This document shows, piece after piece, positions 44,409 through 52,919 of a DNA stretch of 60,390 nt. The DNA is from Janthinobacterium sp. (GTDB lineage: Bacteria > Pseudomonadota > Gammaproteobacteria > Burkholderiales > Burkholderiaceae_D), in NCBI GenBank assembly GCA_003133225.1, contig PKWL01000080.1, positions 1 through 60,390 of the forward strand, written 5' to 3'. The notes under the pieces were generated by a model, which was not told the origin of the DNA, ran no database searches, and was given only the letters and a program-made list of their open reading frames with translations. Numbering within the stretch: position 1 is the first letter of the stretch; every line of letters begins with the position of its first letter. The translations under genes and the position numbers were made by a program.

Positions 44409-46865
44409 ATGCGTATGGCAAATGAGCACGAAATAGCATCCAAACCGTATTTGACGTTTGAGGCGGAAGTGGAGCTGGACGCGATCCCACCGGCCGACGC
44501 ATCGACCTTATCCGCGCAAGAATTGTTGCAAGAACTCCATGTGTGCCAGGAAAAACTGGAGATGCAAGACGAGGCTTTGCGCGCGGCCAAGGTGGCTCTC
44601 AAGCTATCCCGTGACCGTCATGCGGATCTGTACGAATGGGCGCCGGTCGGCTATCTGACGCTCACTGATTCCGGCTTGATCGCGAAAATCAACGTGAGCG
44701 GCGCTAAGTTGCTGGGAGACGAGCGCTGGAAACTGAGCGATTGTCGTTTCCTAGATTTTATTGCGTCCGCAGACCGGGATAAGTGGCACGGGTTTTTGCA
44801 GGCCTTACAGCAGGGCCAGAATCAAAGCTGCGAACTAAGTGTCCAGCGTAACGACGGCACAGTTTGCATTACCTTTCTCGATTGCCTGCGAACTACGGCC
44901 GCCGATGGCGCGCCACGGCTGCGCATGACGCTAACGGACATCACGGCGCGCAAACATGTGGAGGAGACGCTGCGCCAGCTTTCCGTTGCGGTCGAGCACA
45001 GCCCAGCCTCGGTCATCATTACCGATCAGGACGCTTGCATCCAGTATGTCAACCCGCGGTTCACCGAAGTCACGGGCTTTAGTGCGGCCGAAGCCATTGG
45101 ACAAACGCCGCGCATTCTTGGTTCCGGTCAGATGGGCAAAGAAATTTATTCGGAAATGTGGGGAAAACTTACCCGCGGTCTGCCTTGGAACGGCGAACTT
45201 CTTAACCGCCGCAATAATGGTGAGCTGTATTGGGAGGAATCCCACATCGCTCCCGTTAAGAACCCGGCGGGAGCGATTACCCACTACGTTGCCGTAAAAA
45301 TCGATGTGACCAAGCGCAAGCGAGCCGAAGAAGCACTGCGCGAAAGCGAGACCCGGAACCAAGCGCTGATCAGCGCCATACCCGACATCATTTTTACGAA
45401 TGGAAGAGATGGCGAGTATCTTACCGTCCACGCCTCTGATCCAAGTGTGCTGTTTGCGCCGGCGGAGACCTTTCTCCATCGGAAGGTCGGGGAAGTACTA
45501 CCCAAGCCGATCGCGGATCTGTTTATGAAAGCCATTACGGCTGCCATGGAGACGAACGCGATGCAAGAGGTGCGCTACTCGCTATCGGTGGGTCGTGACA
45601 TGGAAAGATACTTCGAGGCCAGAGTAGTGCCCTGCACTGCGGAAACGGTCATATCCATCGTGCGCGACATTACCGAGCGCGAATGCGAACGCCGCAGCCG
45701 CGAATTGCGTACCGCGCAGCTGTCTGACCGTTTAGAGGTCAGCCAAGCCGATTTGCTCGAGAGTGAACAAAGGCTTAGCCTCGCGGCCGATGCGGCCAGT
45801 CTTGGGATCTGGATTCGGGACCCCGTACGGGACGACTTTTGGGCGTCCGACCATTGGCGCACCTTGTTTGGTTTCACCCGCTCGCAGCAGCTAGATGCGA
45901 CTTGCGTGCTGCAACGGGTGTGCCCTGAAGATCGGCCGGCGGTCAGCCGCACGCTTGGCCTCTCGCCAGATGGCGCCGGCGGGCGCGAGACGGTATTTCG
46001 CATCGACCTGCCGGACGGGCAGCTGCGGTGGATTTCCTCTCACGGGCGTGTCGAGTTCGACGCCAACAGCAAGCCCATCCTCATTCGCGGCGTGTCGCTC
46101 GACATCACGGCGCGCAAGCAAGCTGAGCTCGAAGTGGAACAGAAGCGAAAAGAGGTGATGCATCTGTCCCGCGTTGCGATGCTGGGCGAACTGTCTGGGG
46201 CGCTGGCGCACGAACTAAACCAGCCACTCACAGCCATTCTCAGCAACGCGCAAGCTGCGCAGCGTTTCCTGATGCAAGACAGCGTCGATTTCAACGAGCT
46301 ACGCGACATCTTGCAAGATATTGTTGATGAGGACAAACGCGCGGGTGAAGTCATTAGGCGCCTGCGTCTGCTTTTCGCGAAAGGCGAGACGCTGTTGCAG
46401 TGCGTCGATGTAAACGAACTCGTGTTGGAAGGTTTGGGTATTTTGCGCAACGACTTGATCAATCATGGCATCGCGCTGCAGACGGATCTCGCGCCCGAAT
46501 TTCCGGCTGTTAGCGCCGACCGCGTGCAGCTCCAACAAGTGGTGATCAACTTGGTGATGAACGCCTGCGATGCGATGGAGTTTTCGGCGGCACCGGAGCG
46601 CCTAATTGTCGTGCGCAGCGCGCTCGCCAGTGATGGAAGTGTCCGTGTCTCCGTCATCGACCAAGGCCCTGGCATCCCGGCCGGGGGTTTGGAGAAGATG
46701 TTCGAGCCCTTTTACACGACCAAAGAGCGAGGAATGGGGCTGGGACTGTCCATATGCCGGAACATCGTCAGTGCCTGCGGCGGCCGCCTTTGGGGCGAGA
46801 ACAATGCGGAGCGGGGCGCGAGCTTCCACTTTAGCGTGCCGCGCCAGACCAGCGAGGCGGCATGA
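44409..46865 (+). CDS. Multi-PAS sensor histidine kinase
   Basis: 818 aa soluble kinase without transmembrane helices. Four PAS-type regions: about residues 60-180, 190-310 (SPASVIITDQDACIQYVNPRFTEVTGF, of the NifL/Aer-like subtype), 315-430 and 455-575. Then a HisKA box with H601 (GELSGALAHELNQPLTAIL), N-box VNLVMNACDAM, G-boxes DQGPGIP and GMGLGLSI. The ALAHELNQPL H-box groups it with FixL/StyS/TodS-type kinases paired with FixJ regulators. Its stop overlaps the response regulator start (ATGA). The absence of membrane helices suggests a cytosolic signal such as redox state, oxygen or an aromatic ligand. Confidence 0.92.
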   Translation: MRMANEHEIASKPYLTFEAEVELDAIPPADASTLSAQELLQELHVCQEKLEMQDEALRAAKVALKLSRDRHADLYEWAPVGYLTLTDSGLIAKINVSGAKLLGDERWKLSDCRFLDFIASADRDKWHGFLQALQQGQNQSCELSVQRNDGTVCITFLDCLRTTAADGAPRLRMTLTDITARKHVEETLRQLSVAVEHSPASVIITDQDACIQYVNPRFTEVTGFSAAEAIGQTPRILGSGQMGKEIYSEMWGKLTRGLPWNGELLNRRNNGELYWEESHIAPVKNPAGAITHYVAVKIDVTKRKRAEEALRESETRNQALISAIPDIIFTNGRDGEYLTVHASDPSVLFAPAETFLHRKVGEVLPKPIADLFMKAITAAMETNAMQEVRYSLSVGRDMERYFEARVVPCTAETVISIVRDITERECERRSRELRTAQLSDRLEVSQADLLESEQRLSLAADAASLGIWIRDPVRDDFWASDHWRTLFGFTRSQQLDATCVLQRVCPEDRPAVSRTLGLSPDGAGGRETVFRIDLPDGQLRWISSHGRVEFDANSKPILIRGVSLDITARKQAELEVEQKRKEVMHLSRVAMLGELSGALAHELNQPLTAILSNAQAAQRFLMQDSVDFNELRDILQDIVDEDKRAGEVIRRLRLLFAKGETLLQCVDVNELVLEGLGILRNDLINHGIALQTDLAPEFPAVSADRVQLQQVVINLVMNACDAMEFSAAPERLIVVRSALASDGSVRVSVIDQGPGIPAGGLEKMFEPFYTTKERGMGLGLSICRNIVSACGGRLWGENNAERGASFHFSVPRQTSEAA

Positions 46866-47491
46866 ACCTGACGCCTTGCGTGTTCCTAGTCGATGACCAA
46901 CCCGCCGTGCTGAAAGCACTGTCACGCCTGCTGATCTCGGCAGGTATCAACGTGGCCGCCTTCGCATCAGCGCAAGACTTCCTCGATAGTGATAGCGACA
47001 ATGCACTGGGCTGCCTGGTGCTGGACTTGGCCATGCCCGGCATGAACGGCATGGCGCTTCAGCAAGCCCTGGCGGCACGCAAAAGCGTCTTGCCTGTCAT
47101 TTTTCTCACCGGCCATGGTGACATCGACACGGGCGTGCAGGCGATGAAACTCGGCGCCGCGGATTTCCTGACCAAGCCGGTCGATGGCGACAAGCTGCTG
47201 CGCGCGGTGCGGGTCGCAATCGACAGTAACCGCCAAACCCGCTTGGACCGAGCCGAACTCGACGACATCGTGAAACGCTTAGCTAGCCTCACTCCCCGCG
47301 AGCGCGAGGTCTTGGCCCTGGTCGTGCAAGGTAAGTTGAACAAACAAGCGGCCGCCGAACTGGGTACGGTGGAAAAGACCATCAAGGTTCACCGCGCCCG
47401 GGTCATGACGAAGATGCAGGTCCGCTCGCTGGCCGAATTAGTGCGCCTGGTCGACCGGGTCGGCATTCGGGGTGCCGGCCAAGATAGGTAG
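46862..47491 (+). CDS. FixJ/NarL-type response regulator
   Basis: 209 aa: receiver domain (residues 5-120) with acidic pocket D11-D12, phospho-acceptor D55 (LVLDLAMPGMNG), T83 and K105 (FLTKP), then a LuxR-type helix-turn-helix (about 140-200: LTPREREVLALVVQGKLNKQAAAELGTVEKTIKVHRARVMTKM). This FixJ/StyR architecture fits its overlapping partner kinase. No start ribosome-binding site is needed if translation is coupled through ATGA. It lies upstream of ompW and the second cyd operon, which are candidate targets. Confidence 0.94.
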   Translation: MNLTPCVFLVDDQPAVLKALSRLLISAGINVAAFASAQDFLDSDSDNALGCLVLDLAMPGMNGMALQQALAARKSVLPVIFLTGHGDIDTGVQAMKLGAADFLTKPVDGDKLLRAVRVAIDSNRQTRLDRAELDDIVKRLASLTPREREVLALVVQGKLNKQAAAELGTVEKTIKVHRARVMTKMQVRSLAELVRLVDRVGIRGAGQDR

Positions 47492-47780
47492 AGGCGGGGC
47501 GCTCCCTCTTGCGCGTATTGGACCAAGGTCTAATATCGCCGCCGAAGCCGCTACCTTACCATTACAGCGATGGGAGCGGCCAAACTGACAGGAAACGGAC
47601 AGGTTGGCATCCGGCGTCCAGATGCGTGACTTTTCTTATGCCCGTTCCCATGCAAAGAGAGTTTTCCAAGCTGCTGGCCCGTCGGCCCATCGCGACCGGC
47701 GCGTGTTTCCGAGCGTGTCGGTCAGCGCCCTCAACACGCTCCTCTAGACCCAAGCGTTATCCACGAATGAAGGAAAAATC

Positions 47781-48392
47781 ATGAAAAAAATGGCATTAAC
47801 ATTGACGATGATCGGCTTTGGTTTTCTCGCAAATGACGCGCTGGCGCAGGAAAGCCCGTGGCTGGTGCGCGCGCGCGCCGTCAACCTCGAGCCGATCAAC
47901 CATTCCGATCCGATCGGCGGCGTCGGCCCATCCGATACCTTGCACGTCAATGACAAGACCATCCCGGACGTCGATATTTCGTATTTCTTTACGCCGAACT
48001 GGGCAACCGAACTGGTCCTGACCTATCCGCAAAAACAGGAGGTCTCACTGAATGGCCAAAATATCGGCAGCTTCAAGCATTTACCGCCGACCTTGACCTT
48101 GCAATATCATTTTTTGCCGCAAGGGCAGTTCAGCCCCTACTTGGGCGGCGGGCTTAACTACACCCGCATTTCCGACGTCGACTTGCTAAATGGCGCGGCC
48201 ACCCTGGATAACCACAGCTGGGGTCTTGCATTGCAGGCCGGTGTCGACTACCGGCTCAATAAAAACTGGTCGCTGAATTTCGACGTGAAAAAACTGCAGA
48301 TTCGCAGTAACGTCTACGCTGGCGGGCAACAAATTAGCGAAGTCAGAATCGATCCGTGGCTGCTGGGTGCCGGGGTCGGCTACCGGTTTTAA
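47781..48392 (+). CDS. ompW: OmpW-family outer membrane protein
   Basis: 203 aa with a signal peptide (cleaved near ALAQ), then eight beta-strands of the OmpW barrel: SPWLVRARAVNLEP, IPDVDISYFFTPNWATELVLTYP, LPPTLTLQYHFLPQGQFSPYLGGGLNYT, ALQAGVDYRLNKNWSLNFDVKK and the C-terminal LLGAGVGYRF ending in Phe. OmpW forms a narrow hydrophobic channel and is often induced by low oxygen or redox stress, which fits its place before cydA. ATG follows AAGGA. Confidence 0.95.
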   Translation: MKKMALTLTMIGFGFLANDALAQESPWLVRARAVNLEPINHSDPIGGVGPSDTLHVNDKTIPDVDISYFFTPNWATELVLTYPQKQEVSLNGQNIGSFKHLPPTLTLQYHFLPQGQFSPYLGGGLNYTRISDVDLLNGAATLDNHSWGLALQAGVDYRLNKNWSLNFDVKKLQIRSNVYAGGQQISEVRIDPWLLGAGVGYRF

Positions 48393-48698
48393 GCAGGTGC
48401 CGTCGTATTTTTCTGTGCAAGGCAAATTGCGCTTTTCCGCCGGGCCGATTTATCTCGCCAACGCGAAGACAGGGCCGGGGAAATAGCGATCGGGCGCGCT
48501 CGCAAGAGACGGCGCCCGAATCGTGACGGGAAGTCATGACCGCTTGCCGCAAGGTGGCTATTGTCGCACTCCGCAAAGGTCAACTGATCTTATGATAATT
48601 AAAAAATGAGCATCCTTTTTTTAACATACGCAGGGCTCCCCCGTGAGCGCCGCGCGAGTAGCGGCGAATGAAGCAACATCCTCTCAAGGAGTATTAAA
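48393..48698. other. Intergenic region before the second cyd operon
   Basis: 306 bp. No gene is seen. An AT-rich stretch at 48586-48625 may belong to the cyd promoter; I could not find a clean FNR (TTGAT-N4-ATCAA) site. Confidence 0.4.
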
Positions 48699-50270
48699 GT
48701 GATTTCAGAGCAATTGGTCGATCTGTCACGGCTGCAATTTGCAGCCACCGCGTTGTACCATTTTCTTTTCGTGCCCCTAACTCTTGGCATGGTGTGGCTG
48801 CTGCTCATCATGGAAAGCGTGTATGTGATGACCGGGAAGCTGGTCTGGAAGGACATGACCCGCTTCTGGGGCAAGCTGTTTGGGATTAATTTCGCGCTCG
48901 GCGTAACGACGGGAATTACGCTGGAATTTCAATTCGGCACTAACTGGGCCTACTACTCGCATTACGTGGGCGATATCTTCGGTGCTCCGCTGGCCATCGA
49001 GGGTTTGATGGCCTTCTTTCTCGAATCCACATTCATCGGCTTGTTCTTTTTCGGATGGGATCGCTTGAGCAAGTCTCGCCATTTGCTAGTAACGACGTTG
49101 ATGGCCGTAGGTACCAACCTGTCGGCGCTGTGGATACTGATCGCCAACGGCTGGATGCAAAATCCTGTGGGCGCCGAATTTAGCTATCAGACCATGCGCA
49201 TGGAAATGGTGGATTTTTGGGCCGTGATATTCAACCCGGATGCGCAAGCAAAATTTGTCCATACCGTGTCGGCAGGCTATTTGACTGGCGCCATGTTCGT
49301 GCTTTCGATTTCCAGTTGGTACTTGCTGAAACAACGCGATGTGGAGTTTGCCAAACGCAGCTTCGGCGTGGCGGCCGCCTTCGGGTTGGCTGCGGCCCTC
49401 AGCGTGATCGTGTTGGGTGACGAGTCCGGCTACACGGTGGGGGAAGCCCAGCAGACAAAACTGGCGGCCATTGAGGCAATGTGGGAAACCAAGCCCGCGC
49501 CTGCTGGGTTGACGCTCGTAGCTGGCATCAACGAAGCGCAGGCGAAGAACGACTGGGAAGTGGATATCCCCTGGGTCATGGGTCTGATCGGCACGCGCTC
49601 GGTGAGTAGGCAGATCCCCGGCATCAACGACATCAAGGCGAAAAACCGCGCGCGCATCGTGCGCGGCATCGTGGCCGTCGGCGCTCTGGAGGCACTGCGC
49701 AAAAATCGGCATGACGGAGTCGCTTTGAAGGTATTTATGGAAACCAAGGCCGACCTGGGTTTTGGCCTCCTGCTCAGGAAGTACGTCGTCAACGTCAAGC
49801 AAGCTACGCCCGAAATCATTGAGCGCGCGGTAAACGACACCATTCCGCGTGTTACTCCGCTGTTCTGGGGCTTTCGCCTCATGGTCGCTCTTGGCTTTGC
49901 GATGTTGGCGCTGTTTGGCGTCGCCTTTTGGAGCTCGTTGAAGACCGCTTGCACCAAAAAGCCATGGCTGCTCAGGTGGGCACTGTGGATGCTGCCCGCG
50001 CCCTGGATCGCCTGCGAGCTGGGGTGGTTCGTGGCTGAATACGGGCGCCAACCGTGGACCATTTATGGCGTGCTGCCCACGCATTTAAGCGTATCGACGC
50101 TCACCGTAAATAGTCTTTATGGCTCGTTGGCGGGATTCGTCGGCTTCTACACGCTGCTACTGATCGTTGAGATGTATTTGATGGTCAAGTTCGCCCGGCA
50201 AGGCCCCGGCAGCCTCGGGACCGGTCGCTATGAGCGCGATGTTGCGCACCACGCCACGCCAAACGCTTGA
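48699..50270 (+). CDS. cydA: Cytochrome bd quinol oxidase subunit I CydA (second operon)
   Basis: 523 aa, starting at GTG 48699 with AAGGAG eight bases upstream. It has the same blocks as the first copy: SRLQFAATALYHFLFVPLTLG, LGDESGYTVGEAQQTKLAAIEAMWETKPAP (Q-loop), AEYGRQPWTIYGVLPTHLS. It is clearly a paralogue of the CydA at 37187-38743, with differences throughout the Q-loop, so it is a diverged second oxidase rather than a recent duplication. cydB follows 13 bases later. Confidence 0.97.
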   Translation: MISEQLVDLSRLQFAATALYHFLFVPLTLGMVWLLLIMESVYVMTGKLVWKDMTRFWGKLFGINFALGVTTGITLEFQFGTNWAYYSHYVGDIFGAPLAIEGLMAFFLESTFIGLFFFGWDRLSKSRHLLVTTLMAVGTNLSALWILIANGWMQNPVGAEFSYQTMRMEMVDFWAVIFNPDAQAKFVHTVSAGYLTGAMFVLSISSWYLLKQRDVEFAKRSFGVAAAFGLAAALSVIVLGDESGYTVGEAQQTKLAAIEAMWETKPAPAGLTLVAGINEAQAKNDWEVDIPWVMGLIGTRSVSRQIPGINDIKAKNRARIVRGIVAVGALEALRKNRHDGVALKVFMETKADLGFGLLLRKYVVNVKQATPEIIERAVNDTIPRVTPLFWGFRLMVALGFAMLALFGVAFWSSLKTACTKKPWLLRWALWMLPAPWIACELGWFVAEYGRQPWTIYGVLPTHLSVSTLTVNSLYGSLAGFVGFYTLLLIVEMYLMVKFARQGPGSLGTGRYERDVAHHATPNA

Positions 50271-50283
50271 AAGGAGAACGACT

Positions 50284-51420
50284 ATGCTTGACTATCCAAC
50301 TCTCAAAATCATCTGGTGGCTCCTGGTGGGCGTGCTGCTTGTCGGCTTCGCCATCATGGACGGACATGACATGGGTGTCGGCACTTTGCTGCCATTCGTG
50401 GGCAAGAGCGACATCGAGCGGCGGGTTATCATCAATACGGTGGGCCCGCACTGGGACGGTAATCAGGTCTGGTTCATCACCGGCGGCGGCGCCATCTTCG
50501 CGGCCTGGCCCTTGGTCTACGCCACGGCATTTAGCGGCTTCTACTGGGCCATGCTGGCCGTGCTGTGGGCGCTTTTCTTGCGCCCGGTCGGCTTTGATTA
50601 TCGCAGCAAGATCGCAAATCCGACTTGGCGCAGTCTTTGGGACTGGGGGTTGTTCGTCGGCGGCGCCGTCCCCCCTTTGATCTTCGGCGTGGCGTTCGGT
50701 AATTTGTTGCAGGGTGTTCCATTCCAATTTGACGATTATATGGTTTCCACTTATTCGGGCAGCTTCTGGCAGTTGCTCAACCCCTTTGCACTTCTTGCAG
50801 GGGTAGTGAGCAGTGCCATGATCACGATGCAAGGCGCAAGCTACCTTGCGCACCGCACCGAAGGCGTGATTCAAGAGCGCGCCGTCAAAGGCACAGTCGG
50901 TGCCGCCCTGGTCATGGTGCTCGCATTCGTCGGCGCCGGCATGTGGATGCAAAGGATTCCCGGCTACCATATCACATCGATCATCGACCCCGCAGGACTC
51001 TCTGACCCGATGGGCAAGACCGTCGTGCGTGAAGCGGGCGCCTGGATGGCCAACTACGCCCGGCAGCCCCTTCTCTGGCTGCTGCCGGCCTTGGGCGTGG
51101 CAGGTGCCGCGCTGGCGGCGGCGCTGTCATTGGCACGTTTCACGCTGAGCGGGTTTATTGCCTCTTCACTGGCCCTGGTGGGCGTGATAGGTACGGCCGG
51201 GGCCTCGATGTTCCCCTTCATCATGCCCTCGTCGAGCAGGCCCGATGCCAGCCTGACGGTCTGGGATAGCGTATCGAGCCACCTGACGCTGGGCATCATG
51301 TTCTGGGTCACGATGATATTCGTGCCGCTGATTTTGTTTTATACGTCTTGGGCTTATAGCGTGATGCGCGGCAAGGTCACAGTGGAACAGATCCGGGCCA
51401 ACGAGCACAGTGCCTATTAA
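50284..51420 (+). CDS. cydB: Cytochrome bd quinol oxidase subunit II CydB (second operon)
   Basis: 378 aa, start ATG 50284 with AAAGGAG upstream; the open frame extends back into cydA, but MLDYPTLKIIWWLLVGVLLVG is the usual beginning. Blocks: [51 protein letters not shown] and the C-terminal VPLILFYTSWAYSVMRGKVTVEQIRANEHSAY. The normal DGFD is DGHD here, a small change in the conserved helix-1 motif. It partners the CydA encoded upstream. Confidence 0.96.
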   Translation: MLDYPTLKIIWWLLVGVLLVGFAIMDGHDMGVGTLLPFVGKSDIERRVIINTVGPHWDGNQVWFITGGGAIFAAWPLVYATAFSGFYWAMLAVLWALFLRPVGFDYRSKIANPTWRSLWDWGLFVGGAVPPLIFGVAFGNLLQGVPFQFDDYMVSTYSGSFWQLLNPFALLAGVVSSAMITMQGASYLAHRTEGVIQERAVKGTVGAALVMVLAFVGAGMWMQRIPGYHITSIIDPAGLSDPMGKTVVREAGAWMANYARQPLLWLLPALGVAGAALAAALSLARFTLSGFIASSLALVGVIGTAGASMFPFIMPSSSRPDASLTVWDSVSSHLTLGIMFWVTMIFVPLILFYTSWAYSVMRGKVTVEQIRANEHSAY

Positions 51421-51474
51421 ATTTGAAGCATGCATGCCGAATGCTTTCCTATTACATGCAAAAGGAGTAACGAT

Positions 51475-51597
51475 ATGTGGTATTTCGCTTGGATATTGGG
51501 GGTGGGGTTTGCTCTGCTTTTTGCCATTCTTAACGCCATGTGGGGAGAAAATGAGGCGGCGCGGCTGGGGGCCGATATCGACCAGGCCCAACCATGA
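51475..51597 (+). CDS. cydX: Cytochrome bd oxidase small subunit CydX (second operon)
   Basis: 40 aa beginning MWYFAWILGVGFALLFAILN then AMWGE, the canonical CydX helix, with an acidic tail. AAAGGAG precedes ATG. The stop overlaps the ybgE start (ATGATG at 51594-51599). Length is typical of CydX, unlike the 55-residue copy in the first operon. Confidence 0.93.
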   Translation: MWYFAWILGVGFALLFAILNAMWGENEAARLGADIDQAQP

Positions 51598-51881
51598 TGG
51601 CACCTTCCAAAGGCGAGCGGGTCCCAACTTGCCTGCACCTGCCGTGCCTGGCGGCGGCGCTGGTCATCATGTTGATTGGCACCGTGTTTCCGCCCCTCAT
51701 GGCAAACGCGGCGGGCGATGCTGACCATGGCCTTGCCTTGGCCCTGTTGTGCGCCATGAGCACCGGTTTCGTCCGCGGCGTCGGCTTTTTTCCCCGGACT
51801 TTGGTGTGGCGCTGGCTGTTCTCGGGGTGGGCCTGCGCTCTCGCGCTCGCGGCGGCCATGTTGATCAAATTTTTACAGTGA
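51594..51881 (+). CDS. ybgE: Cyd operon protein YbgE
   Basis: 95 aa with three hydrophobic segments and the family block STGFVRGVGFFPRTLVWRWLFS (about residues 55-76). YbgE follows cydABX in many proteobacteria; its exact role in bd oxidase is not known. It starts within the cydX stop codon, so expression is coupled to the oxidase. Confidence 0.85.
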   Translation: MMAPSKGERVPTCLHLPCLAAALVIMLIGTVFPPLMANAAGDADHGLALALLCAMSTGFVRGVGFFPRTLVWRWLFSGWACALALAAAMLIKFLQ

Positions 51882-52199
51882 CATCACCGCCGGCGTCGCC
51901 TACGACAACGGGCATGCGTGTCCGCCGTCTCGGCGCGGCGCCGGGCGCCGCTAATTGATTGCGCGCGCTGTAGGATAAATCACTGCGTTTGCAAAGTCCA
52001 AGCCGCCAACTTACGCTTCAGTTCGCCTGATGGTTGGCGGGCAATGGGCGGGCGCGGCAATACGCCTGTCGCCTTGGCGGCAGTTGCGCATTCTGGTGCT
52101 GTTGCCGACGTGCATACGCACCCAGACCCTAAGCATCCCTTGCGAATCATGAAGGCTCGATGCCGCTCATGGCCGGCAGCTTGGCCGGCCATGAGCGCG
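51882..52199. other. Convergent gap ybgE / GntR gene
   Basis: 318 bp with no convincing gene. It ends with the hairpin at 52164-52197. Confidence 0.4.
52164..52197. terminator. Hairpin downstream of GntR gene
   Basis: Perfect 14-base stem, CGCTCATGGCCGGC with its complement, and a 6-base loop, three bases after the GntR stop codon. It likely ends the regulator transcript; there is no T-run on the minus strand, so it could instead protect the 3' end. Confidence 0.6.
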
Positions 52200-52919
52200 T
52201 CATGCCGACTTATTTGCCATTGTCGAGGTTGGCGTCAACAGGCGAATCGAATCGACGGTAAGGCGGATATGCTGTTCCAGAGCGCGGCAGGCATGTTCGG
52301 CGTCGCGCTTGAGCGCAGCTTCCATGATCGCTGTATGTTCGGCGTGAACATCGCGTGTCATTGATTTGCTGGTAATTGCCAAATGGCGGTAGCGCTCCGA
52401 CTGGCGATACAGCAGGCCAATCAGATAGCGTTGCCAGCGCGAATCGCAGGCAGCGGTCAGTGCTTCGTGGAAGCTGCAGTTGCGATCCTCCCATTCGCGC
52501 ACGCCATTGGCGGCGTTGCCGAGCCTTTCTTCGCTGTTGCTTAATTTGTGGAAGCGCGCCACCAAGCCGGCCTCCCATTCATCGTCGCCATTTTTGATGG
52601 ATTGCCTCAGGGCATTCGTTTCCAGTAATACCCTCGTGTTTGTCAGGTCTTCCAGGTCCGCCAGCGAGATCGGGGCGACGTGAAAGCCGCGCTGTCCTTC
52701 CGCCACCACCAGTACATCTGACAGCAACAATGCCAAGGCCTCGCGCATGGTGCCGGCGCCAATGCCATAACGGTCCTTCAAATGTTCAACGCGAAGTTTT
52801 TCGCCCGGCGCCAAGCGGCCTTCGATGATGTCGCGCCGCACCTGAAGGTAGGCGCCCTCGACCAGCGTGCGCGGATGTGAGTCCGTCTCGGTACTGCGTT
52901 TCAAATTATTCTTTCTCAT
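52200..52919 (-). CDS. GntR-family repressor (FCD type), AphS/PhcS-like position
   Basis: 239 aa. A GntR winged helix (about residues 18-85: AYLQVRRDIIEGRLAPGEKLRVEHLKDRYGIGAGTMREALALLLSD) precedes a helical FCD ligand-binding domain (about 90-225) with histidines spaced for a metal site (H153 in FHEAL, H204-type residues near HAEHTAIMEA, HIRL). In Comamonas testosteroni, GntR-type AphS/PhcS represses the phenol operon, and this gene has a comparable place. It overlaps the DmpR-like gene by 14 bases, so the repressor and activator are co-transcribed. Confidence 0.9.
   Translation of the reverse strand: MRKNNLKRSTETDSHPRTLVEGAYLQVRRDIIEGRLAPGEKLRVEHLKDRYGIGAGTMREALALLLSDVLVVAEGQRGFHVAPISLADLEDLTNTRVLLETNALRQSIKNGDDEWEAGLVARFHKLSNSEERLGNAANGVREWEDRNCSFHEALTAACDSRWQRYLIGLLYRQSERYRHLAITSKSMTRDVHAEHTAIMEAALKRDAEHACRALEQHIRLTVDSIRLLTPTSTMANKSA

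Noticed and set aside
48586..48610. FNR/ANR box upstream of the second cydA
   Set aside because: CTGATCTTATGATAA has the wrong right half-site for TTGAT-N4-ATCAA.
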